DNA of 17,435 nt from an uncultured Clostridia bacterium (GCA_937892655.1 CALBJC010000099.1:1-17435), one strand, 5' to 3'. Shown: positions 6,674 to 15,161, numbered from the stretch's first letter. Program-made: numbers and translations. The notes: a model not told the origin generated them from the letters alone.

Positions 6674-7318
6674 ATGAAAGGCTACACCATCTATCTTATC
6701 CGCCATGGTATAACAGATGCAAATTTAGAGGGCAAGTATATCGGTCTTACCGACAGCTACTTGTCACCTGTTGGTATCGAGGAGATTTTTGACAAGAAGG
6801 AGAAGTTTTACTATCCGCCTGTTCAGAAAATCTACTGCTCGCCTCTCAAGCGCTGTATTCAGACAGCGGCACTCTTTTATCCTGACAGCTACACAAGGCT
6901 TGTGCCTGAAATGAGAGAGATGAATTTCGGCGATTTTGAAAACAAAAAAGCAGTTGACCTTATGGAAAGAGAAGACTACAAGGAATTTATCAAGGGCGGT
7001 CTTGACAATCCGCCTCCGGGGGGCGAAAGTATTAGAGATATGATACAGCGCTCTTATGAGGGTATTGACTTTATCATTTCAGATATGATGAAGGAGGGCT
7101 TTACAACAGCCGCAGTTTTCACTCACGGCGGTATCATTATGAACCTTCTCTCATGCTTTGGTTTACCTAAGGGCAGACCGATGGATTTTCCTTGCGACTT
7201 TGCGGAAGGGTATGAAATTCACGTTACTGCGCAGATGTGGCAGAGAGATAACGCCTTTGAGATCAAAGGCCTTTTCCCATTCTTAAAAGACGAAGATACC
7301 GAGGAGACTGATGACTAG
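6674..7318 (+). CDS. Histidine phosphatase family protein (phosphoglycerate mutase-like)
   Basis: 214 residues of the branch-1 histidine phosphatase fold. The phosphohistidine motif LIRHGITD (H11) is near the N terminus, with SPLKRCIQTA (R60), then REMNFGDFE (E82) and THGGI (H151) completing the catalytic pocket. The size and the FGDFE motif resemble alpha-ribazole phosphatase (CobC) and PhoE-like broad phosphatases. No cobalamin genes are nearby, so the substrate is open. A strong AAAGGAGA ribosome site precedes the ATG. It is the first gene of a tightly packed plus-strand run to 14244 and overlaps the next gene by one base. The acidic tail (DEDTEETDD) is unremarkable. Confidence 0.9.
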   Translation: MKGYTIYLIRHGITDANLEGKYIGLTDSYLSPVGIEEIFDKKEKFYYPPVQKIYCSPLKRCIQTAALFYPDSYTRLVPEMREMNFGDFENKKAVDLMEREDYKEFIKGGLDNPPPGGESIRDMIQRSYEGIDFIISDMMKEGFTTAAVFTHGGIIMNLLSCFGLPKGRPMDFPCDFAEGYEIHVTAQMWQRDNAFEIKGLFPFLKDEDTEETDD

Positions 7319-8199
7319 TGTTTTTTTCAAACCTTGACAAACAAGCTTTAAAAAGGCTACGTGAAAACTGGGGCAGCTGTTATCTGATAACGCTTGCTCT
7401 TTGCGCTGTATTCTTTTTGGCAGGTATTATGTCATATATTATAGACCATATTGCGATGCATCTGGGGTTTTATGAATTGTCAAGATTCAAAGCTATATTT
7501 GCAACACCGCTTGCGGCTGTATATATCGTTTCAAAGATATATATTATCTACATTCTTGTTATGCCATCGATAAGTCATCTGCTAAGATACTTATGGTGCG
7601 CTTCTCAGGGCAAAGAGCAGGAGGATATGGCTAAATTCAAAAAGTACAAAAAACGATTTGGATTTATCGCCTTTAAATTTTCTGTAGCAGCGGGCGGCTA
7701 TATGCTCATACCGCTTTTACCCTGCACGATGCTGGCTTTTGTTGCAGGACATATAGGGCAGAGCTTTATAAATGATTTTTCGGTTTTGAAGATTTTTCTT
7801 TTTACAATAGCCTTTCTCTCATTTATGATTCTTTTAGTAGTTTCAGGAGTATTCTTTTTAAACATTATTATGATACTCGCGCTTTGTATCATAAATCCTG
7901 AAATATCAGTTAGAGAAAGCTTTGCAGCAGCAAAGCAGATGGCAAAGCTCAGACGTACGGAGATTATAGTTTTCAATATCAAATTTATTCTTGTCTACGC
8001 TCTGACGTGTTTTTTTGCACCACTGCCGATATTTTTGATGACATACCTTGTTTTTATGGTAATAAATATGCAGGATACTGTGGGTGAGTACTATGCAAAG
8101 CAGGGTAAAATAACTGCTGACAAGGATTTTTACACACATTGCGATGACAATTTCTTTGATGCGGTTGACGCACATTTAAAAGAAACAAAGTTAAAATAA
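7318..8199 (+). CDS. Polytopic membrane protein, DUF975-like
   Basis: 293 residues with five to six hydrophobic segments (about residues 20-45, 58-85, 112-145, 150-188 and 215-245) and short charged loops. The opening (short amphipathic stretch, then RENWGSCYLITLAL) and a later NPEISVRESFAAAKQMAKL segment before the last helices recall DUF975-type membrane proteins, but I cannot confirm the family. The start is GTG at 7318, overlapping the TAG stop of the previous gene (TAGTG). A GAGGAG ribosome site lies 11 bases upstream inside that gene, so translation is probably coupled. The reading frame is open and has normal composition, and the gene sits 12 bp before tex. Function unknown. Confidence 0.75.
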   Translation: MFFSNLDKQALKRLRENWGSCYLITLALCAVFFLAGIMSYIIDHIAMHLGFYELSRFKAIFATPLAAVYIVSKIYIIYILVMPSISHLLRYLWCASQGKEQEDMAKFKKYKKRFGFIAFKFSVAAGGYMLIPLLPCTMLAFVAGHIGQSFINDFSVLKIFLFTIAFLSFMILLVVSGVFFLNIIMILALCIINPEISVRESFAAAKQMAKLRRTEIIVFNIKFILVYALTCFFAPLPIFLMTYLVFMVINMQDTVGEYYAKQGKITADKDFYTHCDDNFFDAVDAHLKETKLK

Positions 8200-8211
8200 A
8201 GGAGCACAAAA

Positions 8212-10380
8212 ATGGATAACGCAACACAGAAAATCTGCTCGATAATCGCAGCAGAATTATCACTTAAAGAAACTCAGGTTACAGCCGCTGTAAACTTACT
8301 CGACGAGGGTATGACCATTCCTTTTATCTCACGATACAGAAAGGAAATGACAGGCTCTCTTGATGACACACAGCTGAGAAATCTCTCTGACAGATTAAAC
8401 TATCTGAGAAATCTCGACAAGAGAAAGGCTGAGGTTATCTCATCAATTGAAGAGCAGGGCAAGATGACAGATGAGCTTATGCAAAAAATTACTGACGCAA
8501 AGCTTTTAGCTGAGGTTGAGGACCTTTACAGACCTTACAAGCAAAAGAGAAAGACAAGAGCCTCTGTTGCAAAGGAAAAGGGACTCGAGCCGCTTTCACA
8601 GATTTTACTGCTCGATACAGTTTCAGACCCTGTTGCAGAAGCAGAAAAATATGTTGATGAAGAAAAGGGCGTTGCAAATGCTGAGGAGGCATTGCAGGGC
8701 GCTATGGATATTATCGCTGAAATTCTCTCTGATGACGCTGAACTCAGAAAAAAACTCAGAGAAGAATTTTTAAAGAACTCGGTTATCTCATCAAAGCCTG
8801 CTAAAGAAGACGCTGATGAGGTTTATAAAAACTACTTTGAATTTTCTCAGGCAAGCGCTAAGATCGCCCCTCACAGAACTCTCGCTCTTGACAGAGGCGA
8901 AAGAGAGGGTGCGCTCAAGGTTGAGGTAGCCTTACCTGAAGGCGTTGGCGAAAAGATGTGTATTGACGCTATGTCGCCTAAGAACACAGAATGCGGCAAA
9001 TATGTGACTGCCGCCTGCGAGGACGCATGGAAGAGACTTATCTACCCATCCTGCGAAAGAGAAATAAGAGCTACTCTTACAGAAAAGGCTTGTGAAAGCT
9101 CAATCAAGGTTTTCTCATCAAATTTAAGACAGCTTTTAATGCAGCCACCTGTTAAGAACAGCGTTACAATGGGCGTTGACCCTGCTTACAGAACAGGCTG
9201 TAAGATCGCAGTAATTGACGATACGGGTAAGGTTTTGGATACAACTGTTGTTTACCCTACACCTCCGCAGAATAAGATAGAGGCTTCAAAGCAGGTTTTG
9301 GCAAAGATGATAGCAAAGTATGGCGTTACTACAATTTCAATCGGTAACGGTACAGCTTCAAGAGAAACCGAAAGCTTTATTGCAGAGCTTATCAGAGAAA
9401 TTCCGCAGAAGGTTTCATATATGGTTGTTTCTGAAGCAGGCGCTTCTGTATACTCAGCTTCAAAGCTTGCAGCAGAAGAATTTCCTGATTTTGATGTTAC
9501 TCAGCGTTCAGCAGTTTCAATCGCAAGAAGACTTCAGGACCCGCTTGCTGAGCTTGTTAAAATCGAGCCTAAGGCAGTAGGCGTTGGTCAGTATCAGCAC
9601 GATATGCCAAAGGCAAGACTTGATGAAGCTCTGGGCGGTGTTGTAGAAGACTGTGTAAACTCTGTAGGCGTTGATGTAAACTCTGCATCAAGTCAGCTTT
9701 TATCATACATTGCAGGTATCAACTCTGCAGTTGCTAAAAATATCGTTAAGTACCGTGAAGAAAACGGCGGCTTTACTGACAGAAAACAGCTTCTGAAGGT
9801 TCCAAAGCTCGGTGCTAAGGCTTATGAACAGTGCGCAGGCTTTCTGAGAGTTAAAAATGCAAAGAACCCTCTTGATAACACAGCTGTTCACCCTGAAAGC
9901 TACGACGCTGCAAAGGAGATTATCGAAAAATGCGGCTTTACTCTTGCTGACATTGCCGCTAAGAAGGCTGACAGCATTTACTCATCAGCTGTAAAGATCG
10001 GTCTTATAAACCTTTCAGAGCAGACAGGTGCGGGCGTTGCAACTATCAAGGATATCCTAAATGAGCTTTCAAAGCCCGGCCGTGACCCAAGAGATGAGCT
10101 TGAACCGCCGCTTATGCGTTCAGGCGACGTTATGGAGCTTGAAGACCTAAAGTCAGGCATGGAGCTTATGGGTACAGTTCGTAACGTTATCGACTTTGGC
10201 TGTTTTGTTGACATCGGTGTTCATGAGGATGGTCTTGTTCACATCTCACAGATCTGCGACAAGTATATCAAGCACCCTCTTGAAGCTGTAAAGGTCGGCG
10301 AGGTTGTTAAGGTTAAGGTTTTAGACGTTGACCTCAAGAGAAGAAGAGTAGCTCTCACAATGAAGGGCGTTTCAAAATAA
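8212..10380 (+). CDS. tex: Tex family S1 RNA-binding protein (transcription accessory protein)
   Basis: 722 residues, full length for the family. The N-terminal helical Tex region contains the conserved TIPFISRYRKEMTGSLDDTQ segment (about 35-54). A YqgF/RNase H-like domain begins at MGVDPAYRTGCK (about 320-331). Tandem helix-hairpin-helix motifs lie at about 495-545 (the stretch around NGGFTDRKQLLKV), and an S1 domain at about 648-718 has GCFVDIGVHEDGLVHIS. Tex proteins bind nucleic acid and influence transcription and RNA metabolism in the cytoplasm; the molecular role is not settled. The ribosome site AAAGGAG precedes the ATG. Codon use is markedly biased, suggesting good expression. The stop overlaps the next gene's start as TAATG. 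Confidence 0.95.
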   Translation: MDNATQKICSIIAAELSLKETQVTAAVNLLDEGMTIPFISRYRKEMTGSLDDTQLRNLSDRLNYLRNLDKRKAEVISSIEEQGKMTDELMQKITDAKLLAEVEDLYRPYKQKRKTRASVAKEKGLEPLSQILLLDTVSDPVAEAEKYVDEEKGVANAEEALQGAMDIIAEILSDDAELRKKLREEFLKNSVISSKPAKEDADEVYKNYFEFSQASAKIAPHRTLALDRGEREGALKVEVALPEGVGEKMCIDAMSPKNTECGKYVTAACEDAWKRLIYPSCEREIRATLTEKACESSIKVFSSNLRQLLMQPPVKNSVTMGVDPAYRTGCKIAVIDDTGKVLDTTVVYPTPPQNKIEASKQVLAKMIAKYGVTTISIGNGTASRETESFIAELIREIPQKVSYMVVSEAGASVYSASKLAAEEFPDFDVTQRSAVSIARRLQDPLAELVKIEPKAVGVGQYQHDMPKARLDEALGGVVEDCVNSVGVDVNSASSQLLSYIAGINSAVAKNIVKYREENGGFTDRKQLLKVPKLGAKAYEQCAGFLRVKNAKNPLDNTAVHPESYDAAKEIIEKCGFTLADIAAKKADSIYSSAVKIGLINLSEQTGAGVATIKDILNELSKPGRDPRDELEPPLMRSGDVMELEDLKSGMELMGTVRNVIDFGCFVDIGVHEDGLVHISQICDKYIKHPLEAVKVGEVVKVKVLDVDLKRRRVALTMKGVSK

Positions 10381-11231
10381 TGAAGCTTTCATTTACTGTT
10401 GAAAAGGAGTTTTCGGGGCTTACTGCAGAAAACTACCTGAGAAACGTTAAGAATGTTTCAAAAAGGCTTATTACAAGACTGAAAAGAGAGACTGGCGGAA
10501 TGCTCAGAAATGGCGAGCTTTTACGCAGTATCGACAAGGTTTTTGAGGGCGACGAGATTTTACTTTCAATGCAGGATACAGCAAGCGTTACCGAAGGGGT
10601 TTGCAATACAAATGCCCCGAAGGTTTATGAGGATGATTATCTCATTGTTTACAACAAACCATTTTCAATGCCTGTTCACCCCTCTCACAGACACAGGGGA
10701 GATACTCTTTCAGATGTATTTTTAAGCGAATATCCTACCCTTACATTTCACGCTGTAAACAGACTTGATAAGGATACATCAGGGCTTTGCATAGTAGCAA
10801 AGGACCGCTACTGTACTGCCGCCTTGCAAAAAGGCAGTATCAGAAAAATATATACTGCTATTGTCAGCGGCATTATGCAGGATAAGAAGGGTATAATTGA
10901 TCTACCTATTGCAAGAGAGCAGGAGTCTATCATAAAAAGAGTTGTAAGAGATGACGGGCAGAGGGCGGTTACTGAATATGAGGTAATCGCTGAAAGAGAA
11001 AATTATTCTTTTGTAAAAATCCTTCTGCATACGGGGCGCACTCATCAGATAAGAGTTCATTTTTCGCATATAGGGCATCCGCTTTTAGGGGATGATTTAT
11101 ACGGCGCAGATACATCTCTTATTTCAAGGCAGGCGCTTTGCTGTACAAGCCTTGAATTTGTTCATCCTGTTTCAAACGAAAACATTTTTGTTGAATGTCA
11201 ATTACCTGACGATATGAAAAAACTTTTATAA
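10380..11231 (+). CDS. RluA-family 23S rRNA/tRNA pseudouridine synthase
   Basis: 283 residues. An S4-like N-terminal domain (about 1-65, with KRLITRLKRETGG and a GDEI turn) is followed by the RluA catalytic domain. The catalytic aspartate is D130 in VNRLDKDTSG, where Asn replaces the usual His before RLD, a known variation. Later motifs are RKIYTAIVSG and HTGRTHQIRVHFSHIGHPLLGDDLYG, the classic RluA/C/D signature. It isomerises specific uridines in rRNA or tRNA; which one cannot be told. The ATG overlaps the tex stop by one base (TAATG), so translation is coupled. RluA-type enzymes beside tex fit an RNA-metabolism operon. Confidence 0.92.
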   Translation: MKLSFTVEKEFSGLTAENYLRNVKNVSKRLITRLKRETGGMLRNGELLRSIDKVFEGDEILLSMQDTASVTEGVCNTNAPKVYEDDYLIVYNKPFSMPVHPSHRHRGDTLSDVFLSEYPTLTFHAVNRLDKDTSGLCIVAKDRYCTAALQKGSIRKIYTAIVSGIMQDKKGIIDLPIAREQESIIKRVVRDDGQRAVTEYEVIAERENYSFVKILLHTGRTHQIRVHFSHIGHPLLGDDLYGADTSLISRQALCCTSLEFVHPVSNENIFVECQLPDDMKKLL

Positions 11232-11254
11232 AATCACAAAAAGGAGAGAGAAAA

Positions 11255-13669
11255 ATGCATATATCGGCGCTAAACCCTAAAAAGAATATGTATTCACGGA
11301 TTTTTGTGATTTTATTTTTATCTATGACGGTAATCTTTTGGCCGATTATCATTATTAATGAGGGTTACTTTATTTATTACGGCGATTTCAACTCTCAGCA
11401 GCTGATGTTTTATAATCACTGCAACGAGGCAATTAAAAACGGTACGATGTGGGATTGGTATACCGATTTAGGTTCTGATTTCATCGGCGCATATTCTTTT
11501 TATACTTTAGGATCGCCGTTTTTCTGGCTGACGGTTTTATTTCCGCCAAAAATCGCACCTATGCTTTTACCGTGGCTTTTAGCTATAAAAACCGGAGTTG
11601 CAGGCGTTACCTCATACGGATTTATCAAGAGATTTGTAAAAACTGAAAACGCCGCGGCTATCGGTGCGCTGTTATACGCTATGTCGGGCTTTCAGACCTA
11701 CAACATCTTTTTCAACCATTTCCACGATGTTACAGCGCTTTTCCCGCTTTTGCTGATAGCGCTTGAAGAGAGAATACAAAATGACCGCAGAGGCGTTTTT
11801 GCGCTTGCGGTCGCTATGATGGCGTCGATAAATTATTTCTTCTTTACAGGTCAGGTTGTATTCTTAATTATCTATTTTGTTGTAAGGCTTTGCACAAAGG
11901 CTTACAAGCTCAGCCTATCAAAGTTTTTCGGGCTTGCAATAGAGTCTGTACTCGGTGTGGCACTCGCGGCTGTTATACTTTTACCGTCTGTGCTTTTAGT
12001 GCTGACAAACTCAAGAGTTGATGGCAGACTTTATGGTCTGAGCGCTGTGGTTTACCCCGACAAGACAAGACTTCACAGAATTATCCAGTCGATATTTATG
12101 CTCCCTGACCCGCCTGCGCGTTCAAATCTGTTTGATCAGAATACTGCAAAATGGTCATCAATGGCGGCATACTTACCGCTTTTCTCAACAATCGGTGTTA
12201 TATCCTTTATGAAAAAGAAAAACACCCATTGGGCAACAAGGATTATATACATCTGTCTTTTTATGGCGTGTGTGCCGATACTAAACAGCGCATTTTATAT
12301 GTTCAACTCATCTTATTATGCAAGATGGTATTATATGCCGATACTCTTGATGGCGTTTATGACCGCATACGCTATTGATAATGAGGATGTAGGCTTAAAG
12401 CATGGTTACCTTATATCATTCTTAGTACCTGTATTTTTCGGACTTATCACCTTTATACCAAAAGAGGATAAGGGTCAAAAGGTATGGTTTGATATGGCGC
12501 AGCATTCAGTTTTATGGATAATCCAGCTGCTCGTTACCTTTGGCTGTCTGATGTTTGCGCTTTATCTGATACTTGAATATCAAAGGACAAAAGCATTTTT
12601 AAATACCGCTTTTATCTCAACAATAGCAGGCTGCTTTATTTGCACAGCGGCTGTAGTTTACTATGGCGTAGCGCAGGGACCTTTTCCTCACGAATATACA
12701 GATTTTGCGCTGACAGGTGACGAAAACATAAAAATCGAGGATGACAGCTTTTACAGAATAGATATTTCAGAATCAAAGGATAACTGGCCTATGCTATGGG
12801 GCGATTATGCAAACATAAGGGCATTTCAGAGCGTTGTAAACGGCTCGGTTATGGATTTTTACCGATTTATCGGAGTTGAGCGCTCGGTTGCGACAAGACC
12901 TGAAACCTCGATTTACGCGCTGCGCGGATTTACATCCACAAAATACTATTTTGATTTTGTCGGAAACACCAAAAAGGATGTTGACCTTATACTGCTGGGC
13001 TTTTCATACTATGATACCCAGAACGGCTTTGACATTTATCGCAATGACTATCACGTTCCTATGGGCTTTGCCTACGATATGTATTTTGACACTGAAAAGT
13101 ATGAGGAATATTCAGCGCAGACAAAGCAGAATCTTCTTATGGCGGCTTGCTACTTAACAGATGAGCAGATCGAAAAATACAGCGATATCATGACCTGCTT
13201 TGAGGATACTGTTGAAAAGACTACCGACCATATGAGATTTGCAGGCTATGTTGAAGACTGTAAGAAGGCTCAGGTGCAGTCCTGCTATGAATTTGAAGAA
13301 AACCCTCATGGCTTTGAGGCTAAAATCAAGCTTGATAAGGAATCTTTGGTATTCTTCAGCGTTCCTTACAGCGAGGGATTTACAGCATATGTAAATGGCA
13401 ATAAAACCGAGATTGATAAGGTTTATGATGGGCTTTGCGCAGTAAGAGTGCCACAGGGCGACAATGAAATAGTATTTGAATATGAAACCCCAGGATTAAA
13501 GGTCGGTTTTGTAATTACAATGGTCAGCGCAATGCTGCTTTCTGGATATATTTTACTTTATAACAGATTTGTTAAAAAGGTAGTTTACAAAGCAGAGTTT
13601 GACTATTCACCTGTATGGGCGGATGAGCCTGACGATGATGAAGATGACGAAGACAACGATGAAAACTAG
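11255..13669 (+). CDS. YfhO family large membrane protein (GT-C-like)
   Basis: 804 residues with about 12-13 membrane segments in the first 460 residues, a large extracytoplasmic region (about 480-745) and a final helix (about 749-768). The first outer loop carries the family-type acidic pattern GDFNSQQLMFY and TDLGSDFIGAY-TLGSPF. Near the end, SVPYSEGFTAYVNG and VPQGDNEIVFEYETPGLK are typical YfhO features. From family knowledge, YfhO proteins of Bacillus and Listeria work with CsbB/GtcA-type partners to add sugars to cell-wall polymers. No such partner is present here, so the role is inferred loosely. The cytoplasmic tail ends in a run of Asp/Glu. The GGAGAGAG ribosome site precedes the ATG, and the stop overlaps the next gene's ribosome site (TAGGAGG). 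Confidence 0.9.
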   Translation: MHISALNPKKNMYSRIFVILFLSMTVIFWPIIIINEGYFIYYGDFNSQQLMFYNHCNEAIKNGTMWDWYTDLGSDFIGAYSFYTLGSPFFWLTVLFPPKIAPMLLPWLLAIKTGVAGVTSYGFIKRFVKTENAAAIGALLYAMSGFQTYNIFFNHFHDVTALFPLLLIALEERIQNDRRGVFALAVAMMASINYFFFTGQVVFLIIYFVVRLCTKAYKLSLSKFFGLAIESVLGVALAAVILLPSVLLVLTNSRVDGRLYGLSAVVYPDKTRLHRIIQSIFMLPDPPARSNLFDQNTAKWSSMAAYLPLFSTIGVISFMKKKNTHWATRIIYICLFMACVPILNSAFYMFNSSYYARWYYMPILLMAFMTAYAIDNEDVGLKHGYLISFLVPVFFGLITFIPKEDKGQKVWFDMAQHSVLWIIQLLVTFGCLMFALYLILEYQRTKAFLNTAFISTIAGCFICTAAVVYYGVAQGPFPHEYTDFALTGDENIKIEDDSFYRIDISESKDNWPMLWGDYANIRAFQSVVNGSVMDFYRFIGVERSVATRPETSIYALRGFTSTKYYFDFVGNTKKDVDLILLGFSYYDTQNGFDIYRNDYHVPMGFAYDMYFDTEKYEEYSAQTKQNLLMAACYLTDEQIEKYSDIMTCFEDTVEKTTDHMRFAGYVEDCKKAQVQSCYEFEENPHGFEAKIKLDKESLVFFSVPYSEGFTAYVNGNKTEIDKVYDGLCAVRVPQGDNEIVFEYETPGLKVGFVITMVSAMLLSGYILLYNRFVKKVVYKAEFDYSPVWADEPDDDEDDEDNDEN

Positions 13670-13677
13670 GAGGATTT

Positions 13678-14244
13678 ATGGCTGATATTGAAGTTAAACA
13701 CTTGCAGGAAAAAACCATTGCAAGCGAAAAGATTTTTGATGGTAAGATCTTTAATGTTACAAGAGATACTGTAATTCTCGAAAACGGCGCTGAGGCTTTA
13801 AGAGAGGTTGTTCACCATTCAGGCGGCGTATGCGTTTTACCGATTGATGATGAGGGTAACACTTATCTTGTAAAGCAGTTTCGATACCCGTTTTCATCAG
13901 TTCTGCTCGAAGCCCCTGCGGGTAAGATAAATGAGGGCGAAACAAATCCTCTTGACTGCGGTAAGCGTGAGCTCGAAGAGGAGATAGGCGCTGTTGCAAA
14001 AAATTATATGCCGCTTGGCGTTGTATACCCGACAGTTGCATATTTGACCGAGAAAATTCATCTGTATCTTGCAACAGACCTTTCATTTACAAATGCGCAT
14101 CTTGACGAGGATGAGTTTTTGGATGTTATCAAGATGCCTCTTGATGATGCCGTAGCGCTTGTTTTAGAAAACAAAATTCCTGACAGCAAAACTCAGATAG
14201 CGCTTTTAAAAGCATACTCCTTGAAAATGCAGGGCAAGCTTTAA
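13678..14244 (+). CDS. Nudix hydrolase, probable ADP-ribose pyrophosphatase
   Basis: 188 residues. It resembles NudF-type ADP-ribose pyrophosphatases: VLPIDDEGNTYLVKQFRYP, an EAPAG motif, a Nudix box at residues 82-105 ending RELEEEIGA, then GVVYPTVAYLTEKIHLYLA downstream. These enzymes hydrolyse ADP-ribose to AMP and ribose 5-phosphate with Mg2+. An oddity is that the box reads G-x5-E-x8-RELEEEIGA, one residue more than the canonical x7, because of TNPLDCGK after the first Glu. All metal-binding glutamates are retained. The ATG follows TAGGAGG, where the YfhO stop codon forms part of the ribosome site. This is the last gene of the operon; the next terminator is about 130 bp downstream. Confidence 0.92.
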   Translation: MADIEVKHLQEKTIASEKIFDGKIFNVTRDTVILENGAEALREVVHHSGGVCVLPIDDEGNTYLVKQFRYPFSSVLLEAPAGKINEGETNPLDCGKRELEEEIGAVAKNYMPLGVVYPTVAYLTEKIHLYLATDLSFTNAHLDEDEFLDVIKMPLDDAVALVLENKIPDSKTQIALLKAYSLKMQGKL

Positions 14245-14285
14245 AGCAATCAAATTTTATATCCTTAAACGAAAGTTTTTCGCAA

Positions 14286-14316
14286 TTTAAGCTTGGTTTA
14301 AGTTTTAAAGTATAAT
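14286..14316 (+). promoter_or_regulatory. Candidate activated promoter with 11-bp phased TTTAAG repeats
   Basis: TTTAAG at 14286-14291 and again at 14297-14302, exactly 11 bp apart, with a related CTTAAA 22 bp further upstream at 14264. A perfect TATAAT follows at 14311-14316 with no proper -35 box. Direct repeats with an 11-bp period next to an isolated -10 box are the usual layout for OmpR/PhoB-family activators. The adjacent regulator belongs to that family, so autoregulation is plausible but inferred. Confidence 0.45.
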
Positions 14317-14322
14317 ATGTAA

Positions 14323-14416
14323 TAAGAGCATTTACAGCGGTTACCCCTCCGTCTGTTATGTTTCTGTCATATTGCGGGAAAAGTCGTAGCACAAGGCTTT
14401 TCCCTTTTTGTTTTTT
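14323..14416 (+). ncRNA. Candidate small RNA or attenuated leader with a C-rich hairpin loop
   Basis: From the predicted start after the TATAAT box to the end of the terminator is about 94 nt. A 5' hairpin pairs ACAGCGG (14334-14340) with CCG-T-CTGT (14349-14356, one bulged T) and exposes the loop TTACCCCT. A mostly unpaired stretch follows, then the terminator hairpin. C-rich loops that pair with Shine-Dalgarno sequences are typical of small RNAs in low-GC Gram-positives. The loop is exactly complementary to AGGGGTAA in the xre ribosome site (6465-6472, minus strand). It may instead be only an untranslated leader of the response regulator or a 3' UTR. Confidence 0.35.
14376..14416 (+). terminator. 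Intrinsic terminator before the two-component system
   Basis: GGGAAAAGTC (14376-14385) pairs with GGCTTTTCCC (14395-14404), including one G-U pair, around a 9-base loop. TTTTTGTTTTTT follows. It ends transcription from the Nudix operon and/or from the promoter-like element at 14311. Confidence 0.85.
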
Positions 14417-14486
14417 AAAATTGTTTATTATGGCTTTATCTTAACAGGATAAAATATTCCTGATAATGATATACGGGGGAGTATTT

Positions 14487-15161
14487 ATGTTTCAGATTCT
14501 TGTTGCAGAAGACGATAAAAGCTTAAGACGTCTTATAGAAACCTTTCTTATTAAAAACGGCTATACCGTTCACTGCGCCTGTGACGGAAACGAGGCGCTT
14601 GATATTCTAGATAAAGAGCATATCGACCTGATTGTCAGCGATATTATGATGCCTAATATGGATGGCTATATGCTTACAGATCAGCTCAGAAAGGCTGATT
14701 TTACACAGCCTATTTTGTTCATCACCGCAAAGGAAACTATTGAGGCGAAAAGAAAAGGCTTTTTGGTAGGCGTTGATGACTATATGGTAAAGCCTATCGA
14801 TTTAGAAGAGATGTGTCTGAGAATTCAGGCTCTTCTGCGACGTTCAAAAATCATCAGCGAAAGAAAGCTGACAATAGGCGAGGTTGAGCTTTTCTACGAT
14901 GAGCTTTGCGTTAAAAAGGGCGACCTGGAAATCTCTTTGCCTAAAAAGGAATTTTACCTTTTATACAAGTTACTGAGCTATCCTAACAAGATTTTTACCC
15001 GTTCTCAGCTTATGGATGAGATATGGGGGATGGAAAGCGAAACTGATGACGCGACGGTTGCAGTACATATTCAGCGTCTGCGTGATAAGTTTTCAGCTTT
15101 TGAAGAATTCAAGATAGTCACAGTCAGAGGACTTGGCTATAAGGCGGTTAAAAATATATGA
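14487..15161 (+). CDS. OmpR/PhoB-family response regulator
   Basis: 224 residues. The receiver domain (1-115) has the acidic pair E8/D9-D10 in LVAEDD, the phosphoacceptor D52 in VSDIMMPNMDGY, the conserved Thr in FITAKE and the Lys in YMVKPID. A winged-helix DNA-binding domain follows (about 128-222), with LPKKEFYLLYKLL, then DDATVAVHIQRLRDKF and VRGLGYKA at the end. Start choice: the ATG at 14487 has GGGGGAG five bases upstream. An earlier in-frame ATG at 14466 would place that ribosome site inside the coding sequence and add seven unlikely residues. The 3' end overlaps the kinase start as ATGA, so the pair is translationally coupled. The signal and regulon are unknown. Confidence 0.93.
   Translation: MFQILVAEDDKSLRRLIETFLIKNGYTVHCACDGNEALDILDKEHIDLIVSDIMMPNMDGYMLTDQLRKADFTQPILFITAKETIEAKRKGFLVGVDDYMVKPIDLEEMCLRIQALLRRSKIISERKLTIGEVELFYDELCVKKGDLEISLPKKEFYLLYKLLSYPNKIFTRSQLMDEIWGMESETDDATVAVHIQRLRDKFSAFEEFKIVTVRGLGYKAVKNI

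Larger units (their letters stand above)
14245..14486. other. Intergenic regulatory region between the Nudix gene and the two-component system
   Basis: A 242-bp gap. In order it holds a bulged hairpin (14264-14291, CTTAAA-CGAAA / TTTCG-caa-TTTAAG), phased TTAA repeats with a TATAAT box (14286-14316), a possible small RNA or leader (about 14323-14416) ending in an intrinsic terminator, and two short inverted repeats just before the response regulator (TTTATC/GATAAA at 14435-14453, CAGGA/TCCTG at 14445-14462). A 29-codon ATG frame crossing the terminator lacks a ribosome site. Confidence 0.6.

Noticed and set aside
14293..14316. TTGGTT paired with TATAAT as a standard -35/-10 promoter
   Set aside because: The spacer is 12 bases. 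The isolated -10 box with phased repeats is a better reading.
14358..14447. 29-codon ATG reading frame running through the terminator ahead of the response regulator
   Set aside because: No ribosome binding site precedes it (CCCCTCCGTCTGTT), it crosses the terminator hairpin and T tract, and its composition is not protein-like.
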